DNA from: a bacterium
GTDB taxonomy: Bacteria > Pseudomonadota > Alphaproteobacteria > Rhodobacterales > Rhodobacteraceae
DNA length: 64,000 nucleotides
Assembly (NCBI GenBank): GCA_016124195.1
Contig: WGOE01000002.1
Span: 372,001-436,000 of the forward strand
Reading direction: 5' to 3'
A program made the translations under genes and the position numbers. The notes below the pieces were generated by a model. That model ran no database searches. It was not told where the DNA came from and saw only the letters and a program-made list of their open reading frames with translations. Positions 27,866 through 36,828 of this stretch are shown piece by piece. Numbering within the stretch: the stretch's first letter is position 1; each line of letters opens with the position of its first letter.

Positions 27866-28834
27866 TCAGACCTTGATATTGACCATGATTTTCATGAAGA
27901 TGACATTCATCACCAGAAAGGCGCCGACGACCAGGCAGGCCGGGATGAAGGCGGGCGAATCCTTCACGCCGTCGTAGTAGTGCGGCTGGATGACGTTGAT
28001 CATGACAAGCGCGCCGATCGGGAAGGCCGACAGGAACATGCCCGACCACTTCGCCTCGGCCGTGATGGCCTTGACGCGGCGGAACAGTTTGAAGCGGGCG
28101 CGGATCACCTTGGCCAGACCTTCGAGGATCTCGGCCAGGTTGCCGCCCGATTGCTGCTGGATCGTCACGGCCACGGCCAGAAAGCGCAAATCCTGACTGT
28201 CGAGCCGTTCGGCAAAGGCCTTGAGCGTTTCGGCCACGTCGCGCCCATAAGAGGCCTCGTCCGCGATGATGCCGAATTCTGTGCCCAGAGGATCGGCGAT
28301 TTCCTTGGCGACGTTGCCGATGGCAGATGAGAAGGGGTGTCCGACGCGCAACGACCGCACCATCAGTTCGACGGCGTCGGGCAGTTGCTCCTCAAGAAGC
28401 GCCATGCGCTTCTTGGCCTTGTTGTTGACCCAGATATAGACCCCGCCGATCCCCATGGCGACGGCCACGATAAGGCGCACGGCCATGCCCGCCTCGGTCC
28501 CGATGGTCAGGCCGATATAGGCAAAGACCGCAAGGCCGGCCATGATCCCCATCAACTGCTTGGGCGAAAAGGCGATATTGGCCTTTTGAGCCTTGGTCGC
28601 CAGAATCGAATAGAGCGGGATGCCGCGCGCGTTGACATGCTGGCTCATCTCCTTGCGGAGCTGTTCCAGAACCTTTTCGCGGTCATGCGTCTTTTCCAGC
28701 AGCGCAAGCCTGCGCGACAGGCGGCTGTTCAGGCTGATCGATTTGCCGAAAACCGTCAGGTAAAGCCCCTCGACGAGGAACACGACCGCGGCAAAGATCA
28801 GAAGATAGATGAAGGGGGCAGCGCTGATCTGCAT
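27866..28834 (-). CDS. tadB: Tad pilus inner-membrane platform protein TadB (T2SS F family)
   Basis: The 322-residue protein has the TadB layout: an N-terminal helix, paired helices near 95-135, the T2SSF domain with LPDAVELMVRSLRVGHPF, and a C-terminal helix pair. It lies nine bases behind cpaF and four bases before tadC, on the same strand, the usual cpaF-tadB-tadC order. It is a paralogue of TadC and its probable partner. Confidence 0.93.
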   Translation of the reverse strand: MQISAAPFIYLLIFAAVVFLVEGLYLTVFGKSISLNSRLSRRLALLEKTHDREKVLEQLRKEMSQHVNARGIPLYSILATKAQKANIAFSPKQLMGIMAGLAVFAYIGLTIGTEAGMAVRLIVAVAMGIGGVYIWVNNKAKKRMALLEEQLPDAVELMVRSLRVGHPFSSAIGNVAKEIADPLGTEFGIIADEASYGRDVAETLKAFAERLDSQDLRFLAVAVTIQQQSGGNLAEILEGLAKVIRARFKLFRRVKAITAEAKWSGMFLSAFPIGALVMINVIQPHYYDGVKDSPAFIPACLVVGAFLVMNVIFMKIMVNIKV

Positions 28835-28843
28835 GATCTGGCC

Positions 28844-30307
28844 TTACTGGATGGGTTCATAAAGTGAGGCGGGCAGGTCAAAGCCCCACTGGCGGAAGCG
28901 TTCGGAATAGTGGCTGCGCACGCCCGTCGCATTGAAGCGGCCGATGATCTTGCCGTTGGGCTCGACCCCCAGACGTTCGTAGCGGAAGATTTCCTGCATC
29001 GAGATGACCTCACCCTCCATCCCGGTGATCTCGGTGATCGACACCATGCGGCGCGAACCGTCCTGCAGGCGACTGGCCTGCACGATCAGGTTGACGGCGG
29101 CGGCGATCTGGGACCGCACCGCCTTCAGCGGCATTTCGATGCCAGCCATGGCCACCATGTTTTCCAGACGCGAGATGCCGTCGCGGGCAGAGTTGGCGTG
29201 GATCGTGGTCATCGAGCCGTCGTGGCCGGTGTTCATGGCCTGAAGCATGTCGATCACCTCCTCACCCCGGGTTTCGCCGACGATGATGCGGTCGGGGCGC
29301 ATCCGGAGCGCGTTGCGCAAGCAATCGCGCTGGGTGACGGCGCCCTTGCCTTCGACGTTGGGCGGGCGGCTTTCCATCCGGCCGACATGGACCTGTTGCA
29401 GTTGCAATTCGGCCGTGTCCTCGATGGTCAGCACCCGTTCGTGATTGTCGATGAAGGAAGACAGAGCGTTCAGCGTGGTCGTTTTCCCCGAACCCGTGCC
29501 GCCCGAAACGATGATGTTCAGACGGCAGGACACGGCAGCCTGAAGATAGGCGCCCATTTCTTCGGTGAAGGCGCCGAACCTGATCAGATCGTCGATCTGC
29601 AGCTTGTCCTTCTTGAACTTCCGGATCGAGACGAGGCTGCCGTCCACCGCGACCGGCGGCACCATGCAGTTGAAGCGCGACCCGTCGGCCAGGCGCGCGT
29701 CGCAATAGGGGTTCGATTCATCGACCCGGCGCCCCACGGCCGAGACGATCTTGTCGATGATCCGCAGCAGGTGGCGTTCGTCCTTGAAGGTAATGTCGGT
29801 CAGTTCCAGCTTGCCCTTGCGCTCGACAAATATGCGGCGCGGACCGTTCACCAGGATGTCGTTGACTGACTCGTCCTTGAGCAGCGGCTCCAGCGGGCCA
29901 AGGCCCATGACCTCGTCGTAAAGCTCCTGGTTCAGCGTGGCGCGGTCGGTGGCGTTCAAGGACACCGACATCTCGTTCAGCGCTTCCGAGGTGATATCGG
30001 CGATCTCGGTCTTGAGGTCGCTTTCCGTCGCGGTTTCAAGGGCAGCGAGGTTCAGACTGTCCAACAGGCGCTTGTGCAGTTCGACCTTCAGCTCGCTGAT
30101 CTTTTCCTTGCGCTTGCGTTCCTTGTCGCTGGCCGCCACTTCGGCAGGGTTGGCCATGGCCGCCACGGGGCGCGTGGCAAGGCTGACCTTCGCAACCGGG
30201 GCAGGGGAGGCTGCCACGCCCGCGCGGGTCCCGGGCGCCCCGGACCCCACGGCGGTGGGGCCAGGCTTTTGCGGAGCGGAGTCAGATTTCTTGAAACGCG
30301 AGAACAT
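28844..30307 (-). CDS. cpaF: Tad pilus assembly ATPase CpaF/TadA
   Basis: This 487-residue secretion ATPase of the GspE/VirB11 superfamily has an Ala/Pro-rich disordered N-terminus, an N-terminal helical domain (about 65-200), Walker A GGTGSGKT at 269-276, an Asp box, and Walker B around [14 protein letters not shown] with the His boxes that follow. It powers Flp pilus extension at the inner membrane. Length and motifs are standard for CpaF. The gene follows cpaE after 19 bases. Confidence 0.95.
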   Translation of the reverse strand: MFSRFKKSDSAPQKPGPTAVGSGAPGTRAGVAASPAPVAKVSLATRPVAAMANPAEVAASDKERKRKEKISELKVELHKRLLDSLNLAALETATESDLKTEIADITSEALNEMSVSLNATDRATLNQELYDEVMGLGPLEPLLKDESVNDILVNGPRRIFVERKGKLELTDITFKDERHLLRIIDKIVSAVGRRVDESNPYCDARLADGSRFNCMVPPVAVDGSLVSIRKFKKDKLQIDDLIRFGAFTEEMGAYLQAAVSCRLNIIVSGGTGSGKTTTLNALSSFIDNHERVLTIEDTAELQLQQVHVGRMESRPPNVEGKGAVTQRDCLRNALRMRPDRIIVGETRGEEVIDMLQAMNTGHDGSMTTIHANSARDGISRLENMVAMAGIEMPLKAVRSQIAAAVNLIVQASRLQDGSRRMVSITEITGMEGEVISMQEIFRYERLGVEPNGKIIGRFNATGVRSHYSERFRQWGFDLPASLYEPIQ

Positions 30308-30326
30308 TATACCCCCCAGGGGAATT

Positions 30327-31607
30327 TCACTTGCGAGCGGTTTCGACGGACTTGTTCAACTCGAACAAAGACTTGGCGAGTTTCTGGATTTCCTTGCGCA
30401 GCGGGTTCTTGGCCGCGCTTTCCGACAGGGGCAGGCCGTGGTCATTGGCTTGGGTGACCGGGGCGCCACCGTCCGGCAGCTGCACCTCGATGGCGATGTC
30501 CAGGCTTTCGGCCATGCGCTTGACGCGGGATTTGGCGCCAAGGTCGGTGAACTTGGGGGCCCGGTTCAGGATGTAGCGCAGCTTTTCATGCGGCAGACCC
30601 TCGGCTTTCAGCGCGCGGACAAAGCGCAGGACGTTCTGGGCCGAGCGGAGGTCCAGTTCCATCAGGGCAAAGTAGACATGGGCACGTTGCAGGACGGTTT
30701 CCGTCCAGGCCACGACCGTCTTGGGCATGTCGATCACGACGAAATCGAAATTGGCCCGCGCCATGTCGATGATGCGGCCGATGTCCTCGGGTCCGATGAT
30801 GTCAAGCGGCAGCATGTCGGCGGGCGCGGTCAGGACATGCAGCTTGTCGTTGAAGGTCAGCATGGATTGCAGCAGCGCGTCGCTGTCGGCCGATTGCGCA
30901 TCCGACAGCAGTTCAAACACCGATTCCTTGCGCGGCAGGTCCAGATAGGTCGCGGCCGATCCGAACTGAAAGTCAAAGTCTATCAGGCAGACGCGGGGCG
31001 GCTCCTTGCTGATCGTCGCCAGTTCCCAGGCGAGGTTGGTCGCAAAGGTCGAGGCGCCCGATCCGCCGCACAGGCCATGCACCGGCAAGACCACGGCATC
31101 GCGGTCGCCCTTGGCCTTGAAGCCGGGATGCGGCATCGTCTCGGCCGTGCCGGGCTCTTGCGGGGCGATCGGGACGGCGGCGGCGGGCTGCGCCGGGGCG
31201 GGTTTGCGGATCCGGTCGATGGTTTCGTGCAAGGCGCCTTCGGGCAGCGGATAGGGCAGGAAGTCATCCGCCCCGAGCCGCAGCAACTGGTGCAGCGCCA
31301 TCGGGCCGATCTGGTTGGCCACCAGCAAGACCTTGATATTGTGAGATTTCGCCTGCTTTATGATATCGGTAATCCGGCCGAGGTCGGATTCATCTTCGGC
31401 ATCAACCGCGATGGCCACGAATTCCAGTCCGCGCGCATCGGGCTGTTCCAGAAAGACCGCAGCGTCATCGAAAGACAGATCGCCCCAGCTTTCGCCGAGC
31501 TCCAGTTCCATGTCGTCGATCAGCAGTTCGAAATTCTGCACGTCGCGTGAAATGGTACACGCCAGGATCGGTGCTGGTTCCGGTTGAAGGTTTGCCACGC
31601 TCGTCAT
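30327..31607 (-). CDS. cpaE: Pilus polar-localisation protein CpaE/TadZ
   Basis: The 426-residue protein combines an N-terminal receiver-like domain (about 15-140) with a C-terminal ParA/MinD-like ATPase domain. The P-loop is a deviant one, HGLCGGSGASTFATN, without the usual Lys at the normal position, as known for TadZ/CpaE. It localises the Tad machinery. Start ATG 31607; a 288-base gap to the OmpA-like gene, including that gene's terminator, suggests that cpaE begins a separate transcript for the cytoplasmic/inner-membrane half of the machine. Confidence 0.92.
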   Translation of the reverse strand: MTSVANLQPEPAPILACTISRDVQNFELLIDDMELELGESWGDLSFDDAAVFLEQPDARGLEFVAIAVDAEDESDLGRITDIIKQAKSHNIKVLLVANQIGPMALHQLLRLGADDFLPYPLPEGALHETIDRIRKPAPAQPAAAVPIAPQEPGTAETMPHPGFKAKGDRDAVVLPVHGLCGGSGASTFATNLAWELATISKEPPRVCLIDFDFQFGSAATYLDLPRKESVFELLSDAQSADSDALLQSMLTFNDKLHVLTAPADMLPLDIIGPEDIGRIIDMARANFDFVVIDMPKTVVAWTETVLQRAHVYFALMELDLRSAQNVLRFVRALKAEGLPHEKLRYILNRAPKFTDLGAKSRVKRMAESLDIAIEVQLPDGGAPVTQANDHGLPLSESAAKNPLRKEIQKLAKSLFELNKSVETARK

Positions 31608-31842
31608 TGCCCAGTCCTACCAAATCGCCCCAAAATGCACGGCGGCCTTCCGATCTGGAAAGAACGCCCCACCCGGACCCGCCGCGACTCTTGTCGGTCG
31701 ACACACGTGTCCCGCTTGGCCAAGGTGCCCGCAGATATTGGCGACATTGGGGCTAAAAAATCGTCAATCTTTGGTATTTCGGGCTTTGAGTGGCGTTTGC
31801 GGAAACCAAGGCAGGATTGCGGGCCGGTCCTGGGCGCCCATG

Positions 31843-31872
31843 AATGCAAAGGGGCCCGACGATGCGGGCCCC
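31843..31872 (-). terminator. Rho-independent terminator after the OmpA-like gene
   Basis: On the minus strand GGGGCCCG and CGGGCCCC (plus coordinates 31851-31858 and 31865-31872) form an 8-bp stem with a 6-base loop followed by TTTGCATT. It lies 24 bases after the OmpA-like stop and separates that transcript from cpaE. Confidence 0.8.
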
Positions 31873-31895
31873 CGAACGCAACAGGCAGAGGCGGA

Positions 31896-32546
31896 TCAGC
31901 CGCCGCTACTGATCGCGGATTTCACATTCGTGTTGACCGGATGGACGCGGGTCGCGCTGTCGATGTATTCGCGCATGATGATGGCGGCGTATTTGCCATT
32001 CAGCAGGCCCGTATATCCCCGGGCAAAGCCGGAAACCCCGGTCACGGCGCGGCGATTGCGGACCTCGGGCGCCTGGGTGTCAACCACAGGGCGCGTCTCG
32101 CCATAGGAGACCAGCGCCTGCAGCCGCGACCCCGAAATCCCCTGGCCGATCAGATAGGCCACCACGGCCTTGGCACGGCGCAGGCCAAGGCCCTTGTTGT
32201 AGGCCTCGGTCCCGACGCGGTCGGTATAGCCGTAGACGCTGAACTTGACCTCGGGGAAGCGCTTGATCCAGGATGCTTGCCGCGACAGGGTCGCCATTGC
32301 ATCCGCGCTCAACTGCGACGAGTTGAATTCGAAGTTGACCGTGGTGTCGACGTCGCTGGCAAAGCGGTGGCCCAGCATCTGGGTCGCATCGCCCTCGTTC
32401 ATCATGGCGAGCTGGTTCATCATGGTGGGGTTGCCGAAGTTGCCTTCATCGACACTGCCACCGGCCTCGAGGGCGTCCTTGGTGTTGCAGGCCGCCAGAG
32501 GCAGCAAGGCAAGCGCGGCAATCATCAGCTTCATGCGCAGGGTCAT
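31896..32546 (-). CDS. OmpA-family lipoprotein in the Tad locus
   Basis: The 216-residue protein has a lipobox LAAC with Cys20, then a linker and a C-terminal OmpA peptidoglycan-binding domain (FEFNSSQLSADAM; VYGYTDRVGTEAYNKGLGLRRA). It starts four bases after the secretin stop, so both are co-transcribed. Caulobacter has CpaD at this position; here a peptidoglycan-binding lipoprotein takes the place, probably anchoring the secretin to the cell wall. Confidence 0.88.
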   Translation of the reverse strand: MTLRMKLMIAALALLPLAACNTKDALEAGGSVDEGNFGNPTMMNQLAMMNEGDATQMLGHRFASDVDTTVNFEFNSSQLSADAMATLSRQASWIKRFPEVKFSVYGYTDRVGTEAYNKGLGLRRAKAVVAYLIGQGISGSRLQALVSYGETRPVVDTQAPEVRNRRAVTGVSGFARGYTGLLNGKYAAIIMREYIDSATRVHPVNTNVKSAISSGG

Positions 32547-32550
32547 GCCA

Positions 32551-33948
32551 TCACTCCATCGAATAGCCGTAGGAGCCGCTGAAGTCCTGCCGGGCCACTT
32601 CGCCTGCAGGACCGCGCTGCTTTCCGGCGGTCTTGCCGAACAGGAACAGATCCGCTTCCGAGGGAAGCCGGATGCGGTCGGTGGGCAGGGTCAGCGCGTC
32701 GCCCCTGACCGGGTTGACCAGATGCGGCGTCACGATGATGACCAGTTCGGACTGCTTGCGCTGGTAATCGGCGCTGCGGAACAGGGCGCCCAGGATCGGC
32801 ACATCGCCGAGCCACGGGACCTGGCCGTTCAGGTCGGTGAAGTCGTCCTGCAGCAGGCCTGCGATGGCAAAACTTTCCCCGTCACGCATTTCGACCGTGG
32901 TCGAGGTCTCGCGCCGCTTGAAGGCGTTGACCGAAATGCCGTTGGTGGTGATCGAGGTCGAAGTGTCGATCGACGAGACGGCTGCGTTGATCACGAGGTT
33001 GATCGTGTTGCCATCGACCACGGTCGGGGTGAAGTTCAACTCCACACCGAAGGGTTTGTATTGGATGGTGATGGCGCCGTTCTGCCCGGTCACCGGGATC
33101 GGATATTCGCCGCCGGCCAGGAACTTGGCCTCCTGGCCCGACAGGGCGGTCAGGTTCGGTTCCGCCAGCGTCCGCACGACGCCCTTGGATTCCAGCGCCT
33201 CCAGCAGCACGCCGAATTCCAGCGATCCGGCGGTGAAGCCCAGCCCCAGCGCGCCCTGCGTGCCGGCGGCCGTCTGGTTGTTCGTGCCGTTGTTGAGGTT
33301 GTTCAGGATCGTGCCGGTGCCGCCGACTGTGCCCACGTTCTTGCCACCACGCACCCCAAGCGAGGCCGACAAGCTCTTGGACACCGAACGCTGCATTTCG
33401 GCAAAGCGGACCTTCAGCATCACCTGCTGCGTGCCCGAAACCATCATGAGGTTCGACACCTTGTCGGGCGCATAGCGCGAGGCGAGGTCGAGCGCCCGGT
33501 CGAGCTTGGCGGTCGAAGACACCGTGCCCGACAGGACGATCCCGTCATTGGCGGTGCGCACTTCGATCCGCTCGCCCGGCAGGATCTGTTGCAGGCGTTC
33601 CTTGAACTCTTCGATGTCGGGCGTGACATGAACCTCGACGTTCGAGATCAGCTTGCCGTCTTGGGTCAAGAGGGTCATCGTCGTGCGTCCGGGCGTCTTG
33701 CCCAGCACATAGATCGTCTTGTCCGACAGCGTCGAAATATCGGCGATGCCCGGGTTCGCAACCGAAAGCTCTGCGAATGCCGTATCGCTTTCCACGACGA
33801 CGGCGCGATTCATCGGCACATTCAGGGGGCCATTGGCCGAACCCTTCATGATGGATAGATTTTGCGCCATCGTCGGTGCAGGACACAAGATCGTGCCGGC
33901 CAGAGCCAGCCCCATCATGCCTGCCATCAATAGGCCCCGCAGCTTCAT
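32551..33948 (-). CDS. cpaC: Tad pilus outer-membrane secretin CpaC/RcpA
   Basis: The 465-residue protein has a signal peptide (about 1-29, ending TMAQ), an N-terminal pilus-secretin domain of the RcpA type (TDKTIYVLGKTPGRTTMTL), a BON-like segment, and the conserved secretin C-domain (residues about 220-430, with VPWLGDVPILGALFRS). It forms the outer-membrane pore for the Flp pilus. A 201-base gap with a terminator separates it from cpaB, so it may have its own promoter. Confidence 0.93.
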   Translation of the reverse strand: MKLRGLLMAGMMGLALAGTILCPAPTMAQNLSIMKGSANGPLNVPMNRAVVVESDTAFAELSVANPGIADISTLSDKTIYVLGKTPGRTTMTLLTQDGKLISNVEVHVTPDIEEFKERLQQILPGERIEVRTANDGIVLSGTVSSTAKLDRALDLASRYAPDKVSNLMMVSGTQQVMLKVRFAEMQRSVSKSLSASLGVRGGKNVGTVGGTGTILNNLNNGTNNQTAAGTQGALGLGFTAGSLEFGVLLEALESKGVVRTLAEPNLTALSGQEAKFLAGGEYPIPVTGQNGAITIQYKPFGVELNFTPTVVDGNTINLVINAAVSSIDTSTSITTNGISVNAFKRRETSTTVEMRDGESFAIAGLLQDDFTDLNGQVPWLGDVPILGALFRSADYQRKQSELVIIVTPHLVNPVRGDALTLPTDRIRLPSEADLFLFGKTAGKQRGPAGEVARQDFSGSYGYSME

Positions 33949-34100
33949 CGACCTGCCCTCTCAAAATGCCCACGACCGGGTCTTTTTCGCCCGTTTTCTC
34001 TGATCAAAATGCCTTACCTGACATTTTTATGCAAGAATCAAAAGGTTGGAAGCCATTCCTTATGTGGATAACTTGCAACAGCCTTCTAGCGCTTGCGACA

Positions 34101-34131
34101 ATGCAAAACGGCCCCACGAGAGGTGGGGCCG
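34101..34131 (-). terminator. Rho-independent terminator after cpaB
   Basis: On the minus strand CGGCCCCAC and GTGGGGCCG (plus 34123-34131 and 34109-34117) form a 9-bp stem with a 5-base loop followed by TTTTGCATT, 19 bases after the cpaB stop. Confidence 0.85.
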
Positions 34132-34149
34132 CAACCGAATTCTTGAAGC

Positions 34150-34998
34150 TCAATTCGTGCAGGGGATCGGCGCGTCGACCACATCGGCGCCCTTGCGCAT
34201 CTTGATCGTGCAGACTTTCGCCGTGACCGGGGCCGCGACGGTCTGTTGCGGTGTGATGCCCAGAAGCTGGTTGCTGTTGACCTCGATCTTTCCGGCCACC
34301 GTGGTGTCGGTGGCGCCAACCAAAGCCAGGTTCAGCCGCCCGGTGGCCTGGGCCTGGGTCAGCCGCGCCACATCTTCCCGCGCAGCGGCAAGCGTCACGG
34401 TACGTGCTACGCCCGGCGTGGCGGCCGAATTGTCGGATTGCTGGTCGACCCCCACCACACGCACGCCAGTTTCGATCAAGCGCGTCATGTCGCCATCGGT
34501 GCCGGCGACCGACCCGGTCCAGTAGATGTCGACCCGGTCGCCGACCTGAACGAAGCCCGCCACACCCGAGGCCACATCGACCTTGACCGCGAAGGCCGTC
34601 TCACCCGACTGCAAAGCGCCGGTCAGACCGGCCGGTTTGCCCGGTTCGGTCACGTTTTCGGCAAGGATGGGCTCGAATTTCTCGATCTGACGGCTGACGT
34701 AGCGCGGCTTCTTGCTCGAGTCCGGGAACAGGTCGCTCGCCTTCAGGAACGCGTGCTCGGGCAGCGCGTTTTCCTGCCAATAGATCATCTGGACATCGTC
34801 CTTGGTCAGGACCTCGCCGTATTTCTTGACCTTGTTGGCCACGAAGACCTGCACGAGTTTCCCGGTCTTCGCGCGCAGATCGCGTTCGTAGTTCAGTTCC
34901 GCCTGCGATTGGCTGAAGTATTTCTGGGTCATGTAAACCGCGAATCCCGCCAGAGCGAGACCCACGACCAGGACCAGGCTGAACACTGCTCTCATCAC
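34150..34998 (-). CDS. cpaB: Flp pilus assembly protein CpaB/RcpC
   Basis: The 282-residue protein has one N-terminal membrane helix (about 5-25), a SAF domain (VFVANKVKKYGEVLTKDDV) and the RcpC/CpaB C-terminal domain (QVGDRVDIYWTG; VRVVGVDQQSD). It is periplasmic and associates with the secretin. It lies between the Flp genes and the secretin gene, the standard order, and has its own terminator at 34101. Confidence 0.92.
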   Translation of the reverse strand: MMRAVFSLVLVVGLALAGFAVYMTQKYFSQSQAELNYERDLRAKTGKLVQVFVANKVKKYGEVLTKDDVQMIYWQENALPEHAFLKASDLFPDSSKKPRYVSRQIEKFEPILAENVTEPGKPAGLTGALQSGETAFAVKVDVASGVAGFVQVGDRVDIYWTGSVAGTDGDMTRLIETGVRVVGVDQQSDNSAATPGVARTVTLAAAREDVARLTQAQATGRLNLALVGATDTTVAGKIEVNSNQLLGITPQQTVAAPVTAKVCTIKMRKGADVVDAPIPCTN

Positions 34999-35056
34999 TC
35001 TACCCCTTCATCCCGCCTTGAACCGAGGAAATCCCCGGCCTTGGCCACCCCTTGCC

Positions 35057-35239
35057 TCAATACCCCAGTCCGACCGCGCCGATCTTGCTGCCGACCAGGC
35101 TCGCCGCATTGTCGGTGCCAAAAGCGATCGGGATCAGAACCAGCAAGCCTATGCCGACAAGCGCCGCCGTCAGGACCACCCAATCCACGGTAACGGCGCC
35201 CGTTTCATCCTTCGCGAAATGCAGCCAGTCAAATGTCAT
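35057..35239 (-). CDS. flp: Flp-type prepilin, divergent copy (60 aa)
   Basis: A 60-residue prepilin: short leader ending DETG, then AVTVDWVVLTAAL and a hydrophobic helix. It shares the core with the three larger-copy pilins at 35444-36520 but differs in the leader and the whole C-terminal half (AFGTDNAASLVGSKIGAVGLGY), so it is probably a minor or alternative pilin. AAAGGA lies eight bases before the ATG. It sits 58 bases ahead of cpaB and may be co-transcribed with it. Confidence 0.88.
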   Translation of the reverse strand: MTFDWLHFAKDETGAVTVDWVVLTAALVGIGLLVLIPIAFGTDNAASLVGSKIGAVGLGY

Positions 35240-35443
35240 ATTCTGTCCTTTGCTGCATCACTTTGCGAAATTGAAACCGGGTCATGAGACGGTCACGCTA
35301 TGAACTTTGGTCGCGGCAAAAATATGACCAATTCTTGACGGTATTTGGCGCCGCACCCATGTGCTTTTACTGGAGGATCCAAGGCCAGGCTGTGCCCGGC
35401 CCCGATCCTTGTTGCGCCGCCGTTTCAGGCGGGCGCTGTCAGA

Positions 35444-35632
35444 TCAGTAACCGACCTGCGTGTCGCCCACGGCGGTCGAGATCGTGCCGGCCAGCTTTTC
35501 GATGCCCGGGCCGACGGCGGTCATGACCACGAGGCCCAGGCCCACGATGGCAGCGGTCAGCACGACCCAGTCCACGGTGACGGCGCCGGAGTCGTCGTTC
35601 TTGAAGGATTTGAAGAGGCTGAGCAATTTCAT
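35444..35632 (-). CDS. flp: Flp family type IVb prepilin, copy 1
   Basis: 62 residues. The leader MKLLSLFKSFKNDDSG is followed by AVTVDWVVLTAAIVGLG, giving a class IVb prepilin with predicted cleavage after Gly16 by CpaA. The C-terminal half (GIEKLAGTIS, DTQVGY) is identical to copies 2 and 3. It differs from them at only two residues, both in the leader (Ser for Asn, Asp for Glu). Ribosome site AAGGA lies in a conserved leader block (ACATCAAGGA). Confidence 0.93.
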   Translation of the reverse strand: MKLLSLFKSFKNDDSGAVTVDWVVLTAAIVGLGLVVMTAVGPGIEKLAGTISTAVGDTQVGY

Positions 35633-35830
35633 GTCCGCATTCCTTGATGTTGTCTCTGGTTTCGACCTTCCGGGGCGGGGGCCTTGGCTTGCGCTTGGGG
35701 GGCCCTACCCGGATGACACCGGGATAGCCGGACTTTTCGGCACGAATTGGGCAGCTTCCCGAGTTTTCTGCAGCTTTTCACGTCAACTTTGCGACGATCG
35801 GCACCGGAGCACGGACCTGGCGGCCAGCTG

Positions 35831-35863
35831 CAAAAGCAAAAGGCCGCATCGCAAGATGCGGCC
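35831..35863 (-). terminator. Rho-independent terminator after flp copy 2
   Basis: Stem GGCCGCATC/GATGCGGCC (plus 35842-35850 and 35855-35863), 4-base loop, then on the minus strand TTTTGCTTTTG. It lies 25 bases after the stop of copy 2, so each pilin gene appears to be its own transcription unit. Confidence 0.85.
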
Positions 35864-35887
35864 CTTCGGTGTTCTGGATCCAAAGGA

Positions 35888-36076
35888 TCAGTAGCCGACC
35901 TGCGTGTCGCCCACGGCGGTCGAGATCGTGCCGGCCAGCTTTTCGATGCCCGGGCCGACGGCGGTCATGACCACGAGGCCCAGGCCCACGATGGCGGCGG
36001 TCAGCACGACCCAGTCCACCGTGACGGCGCCGGATTCGTCGTTCTTGAAGGATTTGAAGAGGTTCAGCAGCTTCAT
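35888..36076 (-). CDS. flp: Flp family type IVb prepilin, copy 2
   Basis: 62 residues, identical at the protein level to copy 3 (36332-36520). Leader MKLLNLFKSFKNDESG, cleavage expected after Gly16, then AVTVDWVVLTAAI. An upstream TTGACG (minus strand, 36231-36226) is shared with copy 1 at the equivalent place and is a candidate -35. It is probably the structural pilin together with its two sister copies. Confidence 0.93.
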   Translation of the reverse strand: MKLLNLFKSFKNDESGAVTVDWVVLTAAIVGLGLVVMTAVGPGIEKLAGTISTAVGDTQVGY

Positions 36077-36270
36077 GGTTCTAGTCCTTGATGTTGGGTT
36101 CGGTTTTCAACCGTCCGGTTTTCTGGCTTCGGCCTCTGTTCCGGCGCCCCGTTCGGATGAGATCGTTTTGACTGGGCATCGCGGCATGATTTGGGCGGGT
36201 TTCAAGAATTTTCGGCGTCATTTCGCGTCAACATTGCGGCGCCGCGGATTTCGGCGGGCAGAGCGTAAAA

Positions 36271-36299
36271 TGCAACGGGCCGCATCCGGGAATGCGGCC
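36271..36299 (-). terminator. Probable terminator after flp copy 3
   Basis: Stem GGCCGCAT/ATGCGGCC (plus 36278-36285 and 36292-36299), followed on the minus strand by GTTGCATTTTACG. It is the counterpart of the hairpin behind copy 2, about 435 bases away, with a poorer T-run. Confidence 0.65.
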
Positions 36300-36331
36300 T
36301 GTCAAATCTCTGGACCAGACGGTCGGACCTA

Positions 36332-36520
36332 TCAGTAGCCGACTTGGGTGTCGCCCACGGCGGTCGAAATGGTGCCGGCCAGCTTTTCGATGCCCGGGCC
36401 GACAGCGGTCATGACCACGAGGCCCAGGCCCACGATGGCTGCGGTCAGCACGACCCAGTCCACGGTCACGGCGCCGGATTCGTCATTCTTGAAAGATTTG
36501 AAGAGGTTCAGCAGTTTCAT
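36332..36520 (-). CDS. flp: Flp family type IVb prepilin, copy 3
   Basis: 62 residues, same protein as copy 2. The start is ATG 36520 with the conserved ACATCAAGGA block before it; an in-frame extension to 36670 has no ribosome site and no resemblance to a prepilin. It is the first gene of the Tad block. Its upstream region differs from those of copies 1 and 2 beyond about 20 bases, which marks the end of the tandem repeat. Confidence 0.93.
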   Translation of the reverse strand: MKLLNLFKSFKNDESGAVTVDWVVLTAAIVGLGLVVMTAVGPGIEKLAGTISTAVGDTQVGY

Positions 36521-36828
36521 GGCTCTATTCCTTGATGTTGGTTGGTCCGTATCGCCTACCGCATCGGGGCTTTGGCTGGTGTCCGTCGCCTTGTCCTGCC
36601 GATCCTTCGGTATGGGTCCAATTGGCCCGACCAAAGCGGCGGGGTTTGGACTGGAATGAGGATTTGTCATAGTGATTTTGTGGCAAAACTATGGCGACGC
36701 CTTTGAAATCCGTGTCCTTTCGGTCGCGCCCGGCGTCAGACTTGACCCAAGGCGCAGGCAAGGCTTGGCGCCAAGGCAAAGCTGTGCAAGCTCTTTTCCA
36801 ATAATAACAATCGGGCAGGCACCCGGCT
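36521..36828. other. Divergent intergenic region between flp copy 3 and the lytic transglycosylase
   Basis: 308 bases without a convincing gene. It carries the leader of flp copy 3 (ACATCAAGGA just before the ATG on the minus strand) and presumably two divergent promoters. A patch near 36665-36700 is AT-richer, but I find no clear -35/-10 pair, nor a good ribosome site for the plus-strand gene. Confidence 0.5.

Larger units (their letters stand above)
35444..36520 (-). repeat. Tandem triplication of the flp unit, 444-bp period
   Basis: The three pilin stops lie at 35444, 35888 and 36332, exactly 444 bases apart each time, and the starts keep the same spacing. The coding parts are nearly identical, while the 255-base spacers are recognisably homologous but diverged: both have the hairpin GGCCGCAT near the same place and a TTTTC/CGTCAAC block. 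This is best explained by tandem duplication followed by homogenisation or strong selection on the coding part. Confidence 0.85.

Noticed and set aside
35444-36520. Direct repeats considered as a CRISPR array
   Set aside because: Repeat units are 444 bp and encode prepilins; there are no short repeats with unique spacers.
36332-36670. 112-residue version of flp copy 3
   Set aside because: The first 50 residues are not prepilin-like; the ATG at 36520 has the same ribosome-site block as the other copies.
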